NCBI GenBank assembly: GCA_937974625.1
Contig: CALJVJ010000046.1
Coordinates: 16,629-80,628 of the forward strand
Origin: an uncultured Saprospiraceae bacterium
GTDB lineage: Bacteria > Bacteroidota > Bacteroidia > Chitinophagales > Saprospiraceae
Direction of reading: 5' to 3'
DNA: 64,000 bases
Below the pieces are notes generated by a model. The model was not told the DNA's origin. It searched no databases and worked only from the letters and a program-made list of their open reading frames with translations. The first letter of the stretch is position 1. Each line of letters starts with the position of its first letter. Shown piece after piece: positions 36,054 through 44,204 of this stretch. Made by a program: the position numbers and the translations under genes.

Positions 36054-36445
36054 GATTATTTAGTTTTGTGCCCAGACCTTTCAGCAAATCTTACTTTGAA
36101 AATAGTTTCTCATAAAATCGAAAACGTTAGCTTTTGTAACAGAACAAGTTAGTAAAGCAGCCTAGGAACACGCTTAATTAGGTGGCGGCCGCCTGTTGGA
36201 TTCTGCACGAGGAACGTAAGTTCCGACCCCGAAGGGATGGGTTGCTTTGAAGAAAACTAGAATTCCTGCCTGCCGGCAGGCAGGTTTTGTTTCTTTTTTT
36301 TTCAATGAAAAAAAGAAAAGAAAGTCTAGTTTGAACTCCCCAAAAAGCATTAAGTTTTCAAATCGAGAAATGCTGAAGACCTCTGGCTGAGAAAATAAAA
36401 TAATAATTATAAGTTTTACTCAGATAAAAAATATCGAGCTATATG
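36054..36445. other. Spacer with a compound palindromic element
   Basis: No gene. Between 36184 and 36336 lie several palindromes: GGCGGCCGCC (36184-36193), GGAAC-GTAA-GTTCC near 36211, CCC-CGAA-GGG near 36228, the perfect palindrome CCTGCCTGCCGGCAGGCAGG (36265-36284), and a hairpin of a T-rich and an A-rich stretch flanked by AAACTAG and CTAGTTT. The high G+C of these blocks contrasts with the surroundings. Confidence 0.65.
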
Positions 36446-37183
36446 CTATCTAGAAGTTCCACCATCAATTGGCAAACAAATACCTGTAACATACCTAGCT
36501 TCGTCTGATGCTAAATATAAATAGCCATAAGCAATATCAATTGGGTCTGCTTTAAAGCGTAGTGGAATAAACTTCACTGCTTGGTCTGCCAATGCATCAG
36601 GAATTTTATCTGTCATTGGTGTAGCAGTATAACCTGGAGCAATACTATTTGCAGTAATACCGTATTTTCCTAATTCTAAAGCCCATGTTTTACACATGCC
36701 AATAACACCTGCTTTTGTAGCTACATAGTTTGTTTGTCCAAAATTTCCTCTAATACCAACATTAGAAGCGGCACAAACGATTCGACCGTAATTTTGAGCC
36801 TTCATGTAAGGAGCAACTGCTCTAGTACATAAGAAGACCCCTTTTAAGTTTACATTGATGACTAAATCCCATTCATCATCTGACATTTTTGTTAAAGTCT
36901 TGTCCCGAGTGATACCTGCATTATTAATTAAGATATCAATTCTACCATGTTCAGCATGAATTTTAGCCATTTCAGCTTCTACTGCTTCCTTATCCGTAAT
37001 AGAAATTTTTCGGAAAGTAGCTTTTCCTCCTTTTTGTTGGATTTGTTCTGCTACTATTTGGCCTTCTTCTAATAAATCCCAAATGTGCACCGTCGCACCT
37101 TCTTTGGCAAATAATTCACTAATGGCTTGACCAATTCCTCTGGAGCCACCAGTTACAATGGCTATTCTATTTTTTAATCTCAT
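36446..37183 (-). CDS. Short-chain dehydrogenase, acetoacetyl-CoA/3-oxoacyl reductase type (PhaB/FabG-like)
   Basis: The 245-residue protein is a classical SDR: the cofactor motif TGGSRGIGQA at the N-terminus, NNAG in the middle, and the catalytic Ser, Tyr153 and Lys157 (NYVATKAG). ITRDKTLTKM and the ending CLPIDGGTSR are typical for NADPH-dependent 3-oxoacyl-ACP or acetoacetyl-CoA reductases. The true fabG of fatty-acid synthesis usually lies with other fab genes, so this copy more likely reduces 3-oxoacyl-CoA, in keeping with the downstream MaoC hydratase. A perfect -7 box lies 54-61 bases upstream. Confidence 0.85.
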   Translation of the reverse strand: MRLKNRIAIVTGGSRGIGQAISELFAKEGATVHIWDLLEEGQIVAEQIQQKGGKATFRKISITDKEAVEAEMAKIHAEHGRIDILINNAGITRDKTLTKMSDDEWDLVINVNLKGVFLCTRAVAPYMKAQNYGRIVCAASNVGIRGNFGQTNYVATKAGVIGMCKTWALELGKYGITANSIAPGYTATPMTDKIPDALADQAVKFIPLRFKADPIDIAYGYLYLASDEARYVTGICLPIDGGTSR

Positions 37184-37236
37184 TTTAAAGTTTATTTATA
37201 AAAATTAGAAGAATAAAAATTTGATTTTTAGTCCTT

Positions 37237-37244
37237 CAAATGTA
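37237..37244 (-). promoter_or_regulatory. Candidate -7 box (TAnnTTTG) of the SDR gene
   Basis: TACATTTG on the minus strand, 54 bases before the ATG at 37183. Confidence 0.45.
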
Positions 37245-37360
37245 ATGGATGGCGAAAATAATTATAATTTTGGAGCTGCTCCTCTTTTTTAGTATAAAAA
37301 TACTAAAAAAAGTACAAAATTTTAAATAGCCTTATAATAAGAGAATTTTCAAAACGAATT

Positions 37361-37870
37361 ATGGAATTTAACTATGGGATGCTAGTGCCCCTTTCTTTTA
37401 TCTTTGGTACTATCAGTTGGCGATTTTTAATAGCCACCGTTTTTTTAGAGAATTTTAAAGAATGGCCGATTGAGAAATTAATCATGCCTTTTATCTGTAT
37501 CCATCTTTTTCGATACATATCTATCTCCCTGATGATACCAGGCTTAACTTCTATTGGAGAGATTTTACCATTCAACGATGTACTGCGATTGACTTTGTTT
37601 GATGTAGCTTGTTCTATACTGAGTATGTTGTCTTTGATGTTTTTACATAGAAAATGGAAAGGAGCAATGATTTTTCCAGTATTATTGAATATAGTGGGGT
37701 TATTAGATTTATTGATTGCTACCTTATATGATGTCCCACGATTCGTGGCGCAAGTAAATACTTTAGATGCTCGACTTTTTGCGGTATTAACAACTTTTAT
37801 TCCATTGATTTTTGTGTCTCATACCTTTATGGTACAGCTATTATGGAAATATTATAGCCGGAATCGCTAA
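37361..37870 (+). CDS. Integral membrane protein of unknown function
   Basis: The 169-residue protein has four predicted membrane helices (about 8-28, 41-60, 79-96 or so, and 137-158) with short basic loops such as HRKWKG. No signature I can name is present. The N-terminus MEFNYGMLVPLSFIFGTISW enters the membrane directly. It is transcribed divergently from the SDR gene and followed by an EEP-family lipoprotein gene after about 140 bases. Nothing in context points to a role. Confidence 0.6.
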   Translation: MEFNYGMLVPLSFIFGTISWRFLIATVFLENFKEWPIEKLIMPFICIHLFRYISISLMIPGLTSIGEILPFNDVLRLTLFDVACSILSMLSLMFLHRKWKGAMIFPVLLNIVGLLDLLIATLYDVPRFVAQVNTLDARLFAVLTTFIPLIFVSHTFMVQLLWKYYSRNR

Positions 37871-38013
37871 AAATTGACAAAAGAAGAATTTTACAAAATA
37901 AAATATAATTTATTTCTACGTTTTAAAGTTTAATCGGGGAGATAAAATTCCTGTGACCCCCCAATTTTTTTCTTGGTCATGGGATTGTTTTCTTAGAATA
38001 ATTGATACGCATA

Positions 38014-39108
38014 ATGAATATTCGTCACCTTATTGTTTTCAACTTACTTTTCGGTTTACTTTTATTAAGTAGTTGTGAAAAAGAAAAAACACCAACCGTA
38101 ACACCAACCCCTCCAATTGTTGAACCTCCTCCTACAGTTACCCCAACTCCGACTCCTGTAATCGAAGGAGACTTTAGAATTGGCTTTTATAATGTGGAAA
38201 ATTTCTTTGATACGGTCGATGACCCTGATAATCAAAACGATAATGAGTTTTTACCTTCTTCACCAAAAAACTGGACGGATACTCGTTACCAAGAAAAGAT
38301 TAGGAATATAGGTTTAGTCATGGAAGGGATTAATTTCCCGATGTTGATGGGCTTTTCGGAGGTAGAAAATAAAAAAGTATTAGAAGAATTAGCAGCTTCG
38401 GATAAATTGAAACCATTTGATTATGGCGTAGTACATTATGATTCGCCAGATTTCAGAGGGATTGATGTAGCACTTTTATACAAAAAAGCAGATTTTACCA
38501 TTATAGAATCAGAAGCCATAGAAGTGGATTTACCTGCATCCGTTTCTGAGTTTAGCACAACTAGAGATATTCTTTTAGTAAAAGGTAGTTATTTAGATGA
38601 AATTGTCTATGTTTTTGTGAATCATTGGTCTTCGAGGAGTGGGGGAGTAGCGGCTACTTCTGGCAAAAGAGAATATGCTGCCTCTATTTTAAGGCAAGCA
38701 ATGGATGATATCTTGGAGATTGAGCCAGATGCAAATATAGTAGCCATAGGAGATTTTAATGACGAACCAACTAATCCAAGTATGCTGGATGTATTGAAGG
38801 CTAATTTGGAAAAGCCTACGACCATTAATAATGAAATTTATAATTGTTCGGTGCCAATCAGTAGCCCTACCGTAGGAAGTTATTTCTTTGATGGTTGGCA
38901 GATGATAGACCAAGCGGTGGTGTCTGGCCGATTATTAGATGAGACTGGAAAAATGAAGGTCGTTGGCTTTAATGTTTTTAATGACCCATTGGTTTTATTC
39001 GAACATCCATCGGACGGACCTAGACCTAATCGGACTTATGGAGGAGATGAATATTTTGGTGGGTTTAGTGATCATTTGGCAGTTTATTTGGAAGTGAAGA
39101 ATTTGTAA
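38014..39108 (+). CDS. Endonuclease/exonuclease/phosphatase (EEP) family lipoprotein
   Basis: The 364-residue protein has a lipobox (LLLSSC), a Thr/Pro-rich linker (TPTPPIVEPPPTVTPTPTP), and an EEP domain. Catalytic signatures are NVENFFD near the N-terminus, GFSEVEN (metal-binding Glu), VNHWSSRSGG (His), IVAIGDFNDEP (Asp, Asn) and FSDHLAVY (the terminal Asp-His). These are the DNase I-like fold residues that bind metal and cut a phosphodiester bond. The location on the cell surface suggests an extracellular nuclease or phosphatase that scavenges phosphate, but the substrate is not determined. The frame also permits a TTG start at 38002; the ATG at 38014 is preferred. Confidence 0.85.
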   Translation: MNIRHLIVFNLLFGLLLLSSCEKEKTPTVTPTPPIVEPPPTVTPTPTPVIEGDFRIGFYNVENFFDTVDDPDNQNDNEFLPSSPKNWTDTRYQEKIRNIGLVMEGINFPMLMGFSEVENKKVLEELAASDKLKPFDYGVVHYDSPDFRGIDVALLYKKADFTIIESEAIEVDLPASVSEFSTTRDILLVKGSYLDEIVYVFVNHWSSRSGGVAATSGKREYAASILRQAMDDILEIEPDANIVAIGDFNDEPTNPSMLDVLKANLEKPTTINNEIYNCSVPISSPTVGSYFFDGWQMIDQAVVSGRLLDETGKMKVVGFNVFNDPLVLFEHPSDGPRPNRTYGGDEYFGGFSDHLAVYLEVKNL

Positions 39109-39463
39109 CACATCAGTTGTCCCAAACAAAAAGTAATATAGCTCTCTTTGCCCCATATAACTCTATTTTTCGCTGCTCAGAGAGCTATGTTACCTATTAT
39201 TTGTTCTCTACTGTACACTTTTTATTATTGAACGATTTTTGGTAGGGGCAATCCCTTGTGGTTGCCCACACTAGGGCAACCACAAGGGATTGCCCCTACT
39301 AGCGTCCTCGATTTCATAAAAGTGTACGGTAATGAAATTATTTGTAAAAATCATTCGAAAAACAAGTTAAGATCGATTTATTTTTTCAATGACCAAGTAA
39401 AATGCTCATACTACCTAAATAGCTATTATTCATTGAGTAGTCTTATAAAAAGTCTTCAACTAA
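39109..39463. other. Spacer with a long perfect hairpin
   Basis: Convergent intergenic region without a gene; its only remarkable content is the inverted repeat at 39242-39299. Confidence 0.6.
39242..39299. repeat. Perfect 26-bp inverted repeat
   Basis: The left arm starts GTAGGGGCAATCCCTTGTGG (39242) and is fully complementary to the right arm 39274-39299, with a 6-base loop ACACTA. It lies between convergent genes, but lacks a T run. Its G+C content is well above its surroundings. Confidence 0.9.
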
Positions 39464-40324
39464 CTAAATTTTAACGACTTCCAAATAAACCGTATCACTA
39501 CTGATTCCTGTAAAAATGCCTAAACCATTCTCAATATTATTGGGTGGTTGAGAAATGGTCACTGAAGAACTACCAGATGTCTCGTACAAAGCAGCATATT
39601 CGGGATTTACCCGATACACTATAATTTGATAAGTTCCAAACTGTGTCAAATCTCTTCTAGCATTCACTGCATGAAAATCAGAAATTTCTGGCTCTGTAAT
39701 TCGGAAAAATCGACGAGCATTTCCATTTGCTTGAAATTGTGCCAATCGGTCATTGACAAATTCCGGATTCTCTTCAATGTTTTCTACAACTACATAATAA
39801 TAATCCCCTGTAGGATTATCCCATATTACTTCTATGGCTTCATCGTCACCGCCGCCAAATCCACCTCCGGGAGGGCCACCGCCAGGAAAACCTGTTGTAG
39901 CTTCTACTTTTTCTAACCCAATAGACGTTTCAGAAATAGTAACTTCCCTCTTTTCAGGAACAAAAGTTTCAGAACTAACCGTTTCTCCATTATGCAGAAA
40001 GGTTAAATTATAAGTCTTCCCATTTTCGGGAATAAGTGCTATATTTTGATAGGTGCCCTCGTTTTTATGATACAAAGGAAAGGTCTCAGAACCATCAGAA
40101 ATTGCTACCTCAAGGTCTTCTAAGGTGATTAAATCAGTATTTTCCCTAGCATAAGAAAAGGATTGAGTAATACGTACTGAATCAACGGGTTGTCCAGCGA
40201 ATAAATAGGCTTGGACGACTGCTGTTTGAGCATCCAAACTAATGTTACCTTGTTCTTCAGTACAGGCACTAATCGTGCATACTGAAATAAGCAACAAAAA
40301 AAGATTTTTTATAGGTGGATTCAT
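39464..40324 (-). CDS. DUF4249 lipoprotein, partner of the TonB-dependent receptor
   Basis: The 286-residue protein has a lipobox ISAC (C21) and the DUF4249 layout: an N-terminal strand region with VVQAYLFAGQPVDSVRITQS, a carboxypeptidase-regulatory-like beta domain with TYNLTFLHNGETVSSETFVP, and a C-terminal half with TGDYYYVVVENIEENP. DUF4249 proteins are the usual partners of a class of TonB-dependent receptors in Bacteroidota, playing a role comparable to SusD. The receptor gene lies directly upstream (54 bases) on the same strand. The low-complexity GFPGGGPPGGGFGGGDDE in the middle is a glycine-rich loop. Confidence 0.85.
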   Translation of the reverse strand: MNPPIKNLFLLLISVCTISACTEEQGNISLDAQTAVVQAYLFAGQPVDSVRITQSFSYARENTDLITLEDLEVAISDGSETFPLYHKNEGTYQNIALIPENGKTYNLTFLHNGETVSSETFVPEKREVTISETSIGLEKVEATTGFPGGGPPGGGFGGGDDEAIEVIWDNPTGDYYYVVVENIEENPEFVNDRLAQFQANGNARRFFRITEPEISDFHAVNARRDLTQFGTYQIIVYRVNPEYAALYETSGSSSVTISQPPNNIENGLGIFTGISSDTVYLEVVKI

Positions 40325-40377
40325 GATTTTTATAAATATTTAGTTTGATTTTTTAAGTATTAAAATTGCTAGTGATT

Positions 40378-43113
40378 TTATCGCAATGACCAGGTAAAGA
40401 ACAAACTTGGGGTAAAATCCAATAAGGATATATTTGTTTCTAATAATTCGCCTTCAATAACTTCATATTCCTTATACCATACGTTATTCCGATTGTAAAT
40501 ATTAAATAGAGAAAGACCCAAGCTTGCATTAGAATTGCCAATTTTCATATCTCTTGTTGCTGAGAAATCAAAGCGGTGATAGGCGGGTAATCGTAAGGCA
40601 TTTTTATCACTTACTTCAAAATAATCTGCAGTGGTTCCATCCAAATAAGTCAATTCATAGTAACCTGTTGGTGCAGTGTAAGGTTTGCCAGTTGCATAAA
40701 TGAAAGTGGCGCTAAAATTCCATTTTCTCCATTTATAACTACTAATAATTTTTAACTCATGGGTTTGGTCTTGGTTAGCGAAAAATGGTTGGTCTCCAAA
40801 TGCTTCAAAATCATATTTTACTTCTCCTAAGGTATAGCCTATCCAACCTGTAAATTTGCCGACCTTCTTTTGTAATAAAAATTCCAAACCTTTGGCAACT
40901 CCAGTACCTGTAAAAAATAATTCCTCAAAATCTAAGGTTCGATTTGGACCGCGACCAGTAGGCGTTAACCGAGTTGTATACTCAGATAAGCCATCTAACC
41001 TTTTATAATACGCTTCAACATCCAATAAAAAAGAAGGCGTCTCATAACTTATTCCTCCAATAAAATGTTGAGCAGCGCTAACAGGAACTCGTTCATCATC
41101 AGCTAATAACCAAAAATCTCTACTACCTTGCTGGATGTCCTCTCTGACAATTCTGGTAGCCTGTTGATTGTATTTTCCCCAAGCCCCTTTCAGTTTAATT
41201 TTATCCGTCAAAAGATAAGTTACAGATGCTCTTGGTTCGAGATAAATTTTATTATTGACATCATAATAAGTGGTTCGTAGTCCACCGGTAAGAATCAATT
41301 TGTCAGAAACCGTATGCTTATCTTGGACATAAAAAGAACTGGTCAAGCCCTTATCTCTTCTATCAAGTACACTAATCGTATCATTTTGGGTAAACTCATA
41401 GGCAATGTCATTGTAGGTAGCTTGTAGACCAAATTCCAATTTGTTTGCTTGACTAATATTCAATTCATTATCAATTTTAAGGGTCACATCTTTTAAATCG
41501 TTATTCTCATAACTGCCTGTAATTCTATTCGTAATCGTATCATTTCGGGTAATTTCAACTTCATTTCTTCTATCTCGTTCACTAAAATAATTCGAGTAAG
41601 AAATATTTGCATTCGTATAAAAACGGTCAGACCATTTTCGTGCATATTTTAGACTTGCCCCCCAATTACCCCATTGAGTTAGGTCAGTACTATTGTTTTG
41701 GAAATTAAAATTATTAGCTCCACCTCCACCACCAAAAGACCCACCTGCAAAAGAAGAACTATCGGTTATTCGGGAGTTATCCAAATCATCTTGTCCATTA
41801 TAAAAACTTAGCGCTAGTACATCATTTTTAGTAGGGCGGAAAGTCATCTTAGCGTTCAAATCATAAAAAAAGGAATTCGGCTGGACTTCTTGTTGACCAA
41901 ATCTCCCACCTCGTCCTCCAGGGCCTTGCTGTACTTCAGTTGTCCCTTCGTTTGCTTCTGTAAAGGAGTCAAATAAATTACCATAAAAATTACTTTGGAA
42001 AGACCTTCTTCCTGCTACTAAAAAAGAACCTTTTCCATTAAATAAAGGCGCTTCTACAAAAGCATTCACACTTAACAAACTTAAACCAATGCCCATATTT
42101 AATTCCTCGGAATTTCCATCTTTTCCAGTCAATTCTACCACACTGGATAATCGACCTCCATACTTGGCTTCAAAACCGCCTTTATACAATTGTACGTCCT
42201 TAATGGCATTGCTATTAAAAGCACTAAAAAAGCCGAATAAATGGTCTACATGATAAACCGTAAATCCATCAAATAAAATCAGATTTTGGTCGGGTGTTCC
42301 TCCTCGTACGTACAAACCCGAAGAATTTTCCTGCGAACCACTAATACCCGGTAATAATTGTAAAGACCGAAAGACATCTTTCTCACCAAAGCTAGGTAAA
42401 TATGCTAATTGAGCAGGGGAAACACTAATTTTACTAATCCCTGTCGAAGCCTTTAATAATTGTTCTTCTTTTTCGGCAACTACTAATACTTCGGATAATT
42501 CTTGACTAAAATCGACCATTTCAATACTGAAATTTTCCAAATCCATGCTAGGCTCTAAACGGGTATATTTGGTTCGGTAACCAAGATATTGTACGACCAA
42601 TAAAGCGGTATCGGAAGGGATGCCAAATAGGGTAAACTGTCCATCTACATTAGCGGACGCTCCGACATTTGTTCCTCGCACTTGAATGGTCGAAAAGGGG
42701 AGAGTTTCTCCCGAGTTGGCATCTCTGATTATACCATTAAGGGTGAAATTCTTTTTTATGGGTTGAAGCGTGGAGGCTGTTATTGTTGCTTTTTTTAGTA
42801 ACTGCCCTTTAAAAATACGAATAGTTCTAGGAGGGATAATTTCGTAGGTCAATCCAGTTCCAGTCAAAATGACCTTCATCGCTTCTGCCACGGGTAATTT
42901 GCGAAAGGATTTATTAATGACAATTCCTTGGATATCGTTTTCTTCATATTCAAAATTTAGACGATAACCTACTTTTAAATCTAATAATACAAGGTCTAGC
43001 GATTTATTGGAATAATCGGCTTTTATCATCGTCTTGCTTAAATCTTGAGCATATAATTTACCATGAACCAAACCAGCAAAAAGCATAAATAATAACTGTA
43101 AAGTTAACTTCAT
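40378..43113 (-). CDS. TonB-dependent outer-membrane receptor with STN domain
   Basis: The 911-residue protein has a signal peptide (ending GKLYAQ), an STN domain (KADYSNKSLDLVLLDLKVGY, about 25-85), a CarboxypepD_reg-like domain (LNGIIRDANSGETLPFSTIQ), a plug domain with the conserved GLYVRGGTPDQNLILFDG, and a 22-strand-type barrel ending in a C-terminal aromatic-rich strand (FTPSLFFTWSLR). The STN domain marks receptors that can signal to an anti-sigma factor. A DUF4249 lipoprotein is encoded just downstream. Glycine-rich insertions (GGRGGRFG, GGSFGGGGGANN) lie in barrel loops. The start at 43113 gives a clean signal peptide; the frame is open to 43143. The substrate is not known. Confidence 0.92.
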   Translation of the reverse strand: MKLTLQLLFMLFAGLVHGKLYAQDLSKTMIKADYSNKSLDLVLLDLKVGYRLNFEYEENDIQGIVINKSFRKLPVAEAMKVILTGTGLTYEIIPPRTIRIFKGQLLKKATITASTLQPIKKNFTLNGIIRDANSGETLPFSTIQVRGTNVGASANVDGQFTLFGIPSDTALLVVQYLGYRTKYTRLEPSMDLENFSIEMVDFSQELSEVLVVAEKEEQLLKASTGISKISVSPAQLAYLPSFGEKDVFRSLQLLPGISGSQENSSGLYVRGGTPDQNLILFDGFTVYHVDHLFGFFSAFNSNAIKDVQLYKGGFEAKYGGRLSSVVELTGKDGNSEELNMGIGLSLLSVNAFVEAPLFNGKGSFLVAGRRSFQSNFYGNLFDSFTEANEGTTEVQQGPGGRGGRFGQQEVQPNSFFYDLNAKMTFRPTKNDVLALSFYNGQDDLDNSRITDSSSFAGGSFGGGGGANNFNFQNNSTDLTQWGNWGASLKYARKWSDRFYTNANISYSNYFSERDRRNEVEITRNDTITNRITGSYENNDLKDVTLKIDNELNISQANKLEFGLQATYNDIAYEFTQNDTISVLDRRDKGLTSSFYVQDKHTVSDKLILTGGLRTTYYDVNNKIYLEPRASVTYLLTDKIKLKGAWGKYNQQATRIVREDIQQGSRDFWLLADDERVPVSAAQHFIGGISYETPSFLLDVEAYYKRLDGLSEYTTRLTPTGRGPNRTLDFEELFFTGTGVAKGLEFLLQKKVGKFTGWIGYTLGEVKYDFEAFGDQPFFANQDQTHELKIISSYKWRKWNFSATFIYATGKPYTAPTGYYELTYLDGTTADYFEVSDKNALRLPAYHRFDFSATRDMKIGNSNASLGLSLFNIYNRNNVWYKEYEVIEGELLETNISLLDFTPSLFFTWSLR

Positions 43114-43150
43114 TATTGAATTTTTAATAAATGAATAGGACAAGTAAAAG

Positions 43151-43184
43151 GTGGCTGAAACATTTTAATAAACGCTCCAGCCAC
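43151..43184 (-). terminator. Weak hairpin after the T9SS choice-of-anchor gene
   Basis: GTGGCTG and CAGCCAC pair across a 20-nt loop; on the minus strand it is followed by CTTTTAC. It lies between the end of the gene at 43317 and the receptor start. Confidence 0.35.
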
Positions 43185-43316
43185 TATATCCATCTTTAAA
43201 TTTTACATTAAAATATAGGGCTTACACTCCATTTTTGAAGGTAGGCTGATTACTTTTTTCTTCGATGATTAGTCTATTTGAAAGGTACTATGTAATTCGT
43301 ATTAGTTGTCTACGAA

Positions 43317-44147
43317 TTATTTTTTCACAAATGGTATACTTTTTATCCCTCCGCCTGAATTTCTTAATTCTAAGAAATAATAACCTTTCGTTAAATTCTG
43401 TGGTAGTGCAATCGATTTCACTATTGTTCCAGCGACTATATCTCCTTGAAACAATTGAATAATTGATTGACCTATTCCGTTCCGTATTGTTCCAGTCAAA
43501 TAAGTAGGTGTGGATAAATCGAGTTCTAAATTAAGGTGTTGCCCTACAGGGTTGGGGTAAATGTTAGACCTTTCCAAACTATTAATATTTTTGAGGGTTG
43601 AGGCTATTTCTGCTTCAACGGACAAGGAAGAGGTATAAACATCATCTCCTGTTCTACCACCATTATTGTTCGCATCAACTACTGCTAAATAAAACGTAAT
43701 TGCCCCTGCGTCGATTTCAGGTGCTTTCCAGTCAATCTCCCAAGTAGTTTGAGCCGAACCATCAGTAGTTTGGGTTATATAATTTCGACCGCTTCCACTT
43801 TTTTCTTGTTTATCATTTCCTGTTAAAATCCATTCGCCTATCGTATTATCTTGGGCATCTAATGCCACAATTTCAAATCCATTCCTTTCTGCTGCTTGAG
43901 CACCAGCAATAGCAATCGCTATTTTATGCATTTCGCCTAATTGGTAAGCCGTTTGGGCCTCATTTAAAGTTAAATTAATGGTAGCTGAACCAGTATTGGG
44001 GGTAGTATTATGACAACCACTAGTACCACAAGTTGTTTCACCAGGAGCGCCTGTTCTGCCCGTAGGTGAACCTGACCGATTGCCCAATAAAACCAAATAA
44101 ACCATTAGGCCAAACAGAAATAAAAAACTGCTAAATAAACGTTTCAT
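43317..44147 (-). CDS. T9SS cargo protein with choice-of-anchor V-like domain and C-terminal sorting signal
   Basis: The 276-residue protein has a signal peptide, an N-terminal motif GAPGETTCGTSGCHN, a Reelin-like beta domain (about 50-175) of the choice-of-anchor V type, and a T9SS type A sorting domain (NIYPNPVGQHLNLEL to KSIPFVKK). The GAPGE...C..CH motif is usual in this family and resembles a heme c attachment site, but here the spacing is C-x4-CH, not C-x2-CH. It would be exported by the type IX system and placed on the surface. The FG-GAP protein gene upstream on the same strand (57 bases away) encodes a second cargo. Confidence 0.82.
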   Translation of the reverse strand: MKRLFSSFLFLFGLMVYLVLLGNRSGSPTGRTGAPGETTCGTSGCHNTTPNTGSATINLTLNEAQTAYQLGEMHKIAIAIAGAQAAERNGFEIVALDAQDNTIGEWILTGNDKQEKSGSGRNYITQTTDGSAQTTWEIDWKAPEIDAGAITFYLAVVDANNNGGRTGDDVYTSSLSVEAEIASTLKNINSLERSNIYPNPVGQHLNLELDLSTPTYLTGTIRNGIGQSIIQLFQGDIVAGTIVKSIALPQNLTKGYYFLELRNSGGGIKSIPFVKK

Positions 44148-44204
44148 GCAGATGAGTTTTACGTATTTTTTTTAGAAAAATTTGAGCAAGGTTTGTTTTT
44201 CCAA

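Noticed and set aside
39242..39299. Rho-independent terminator
   Set aside because: A strong stem, but neither side has a T run, so it is listed as a repeat.
39626..39916. 96-codon + strand frame inside the DUF4249 gene
   Set aside because: Antisense shadow, rich in Cys and Ile with no protein-like pattern.
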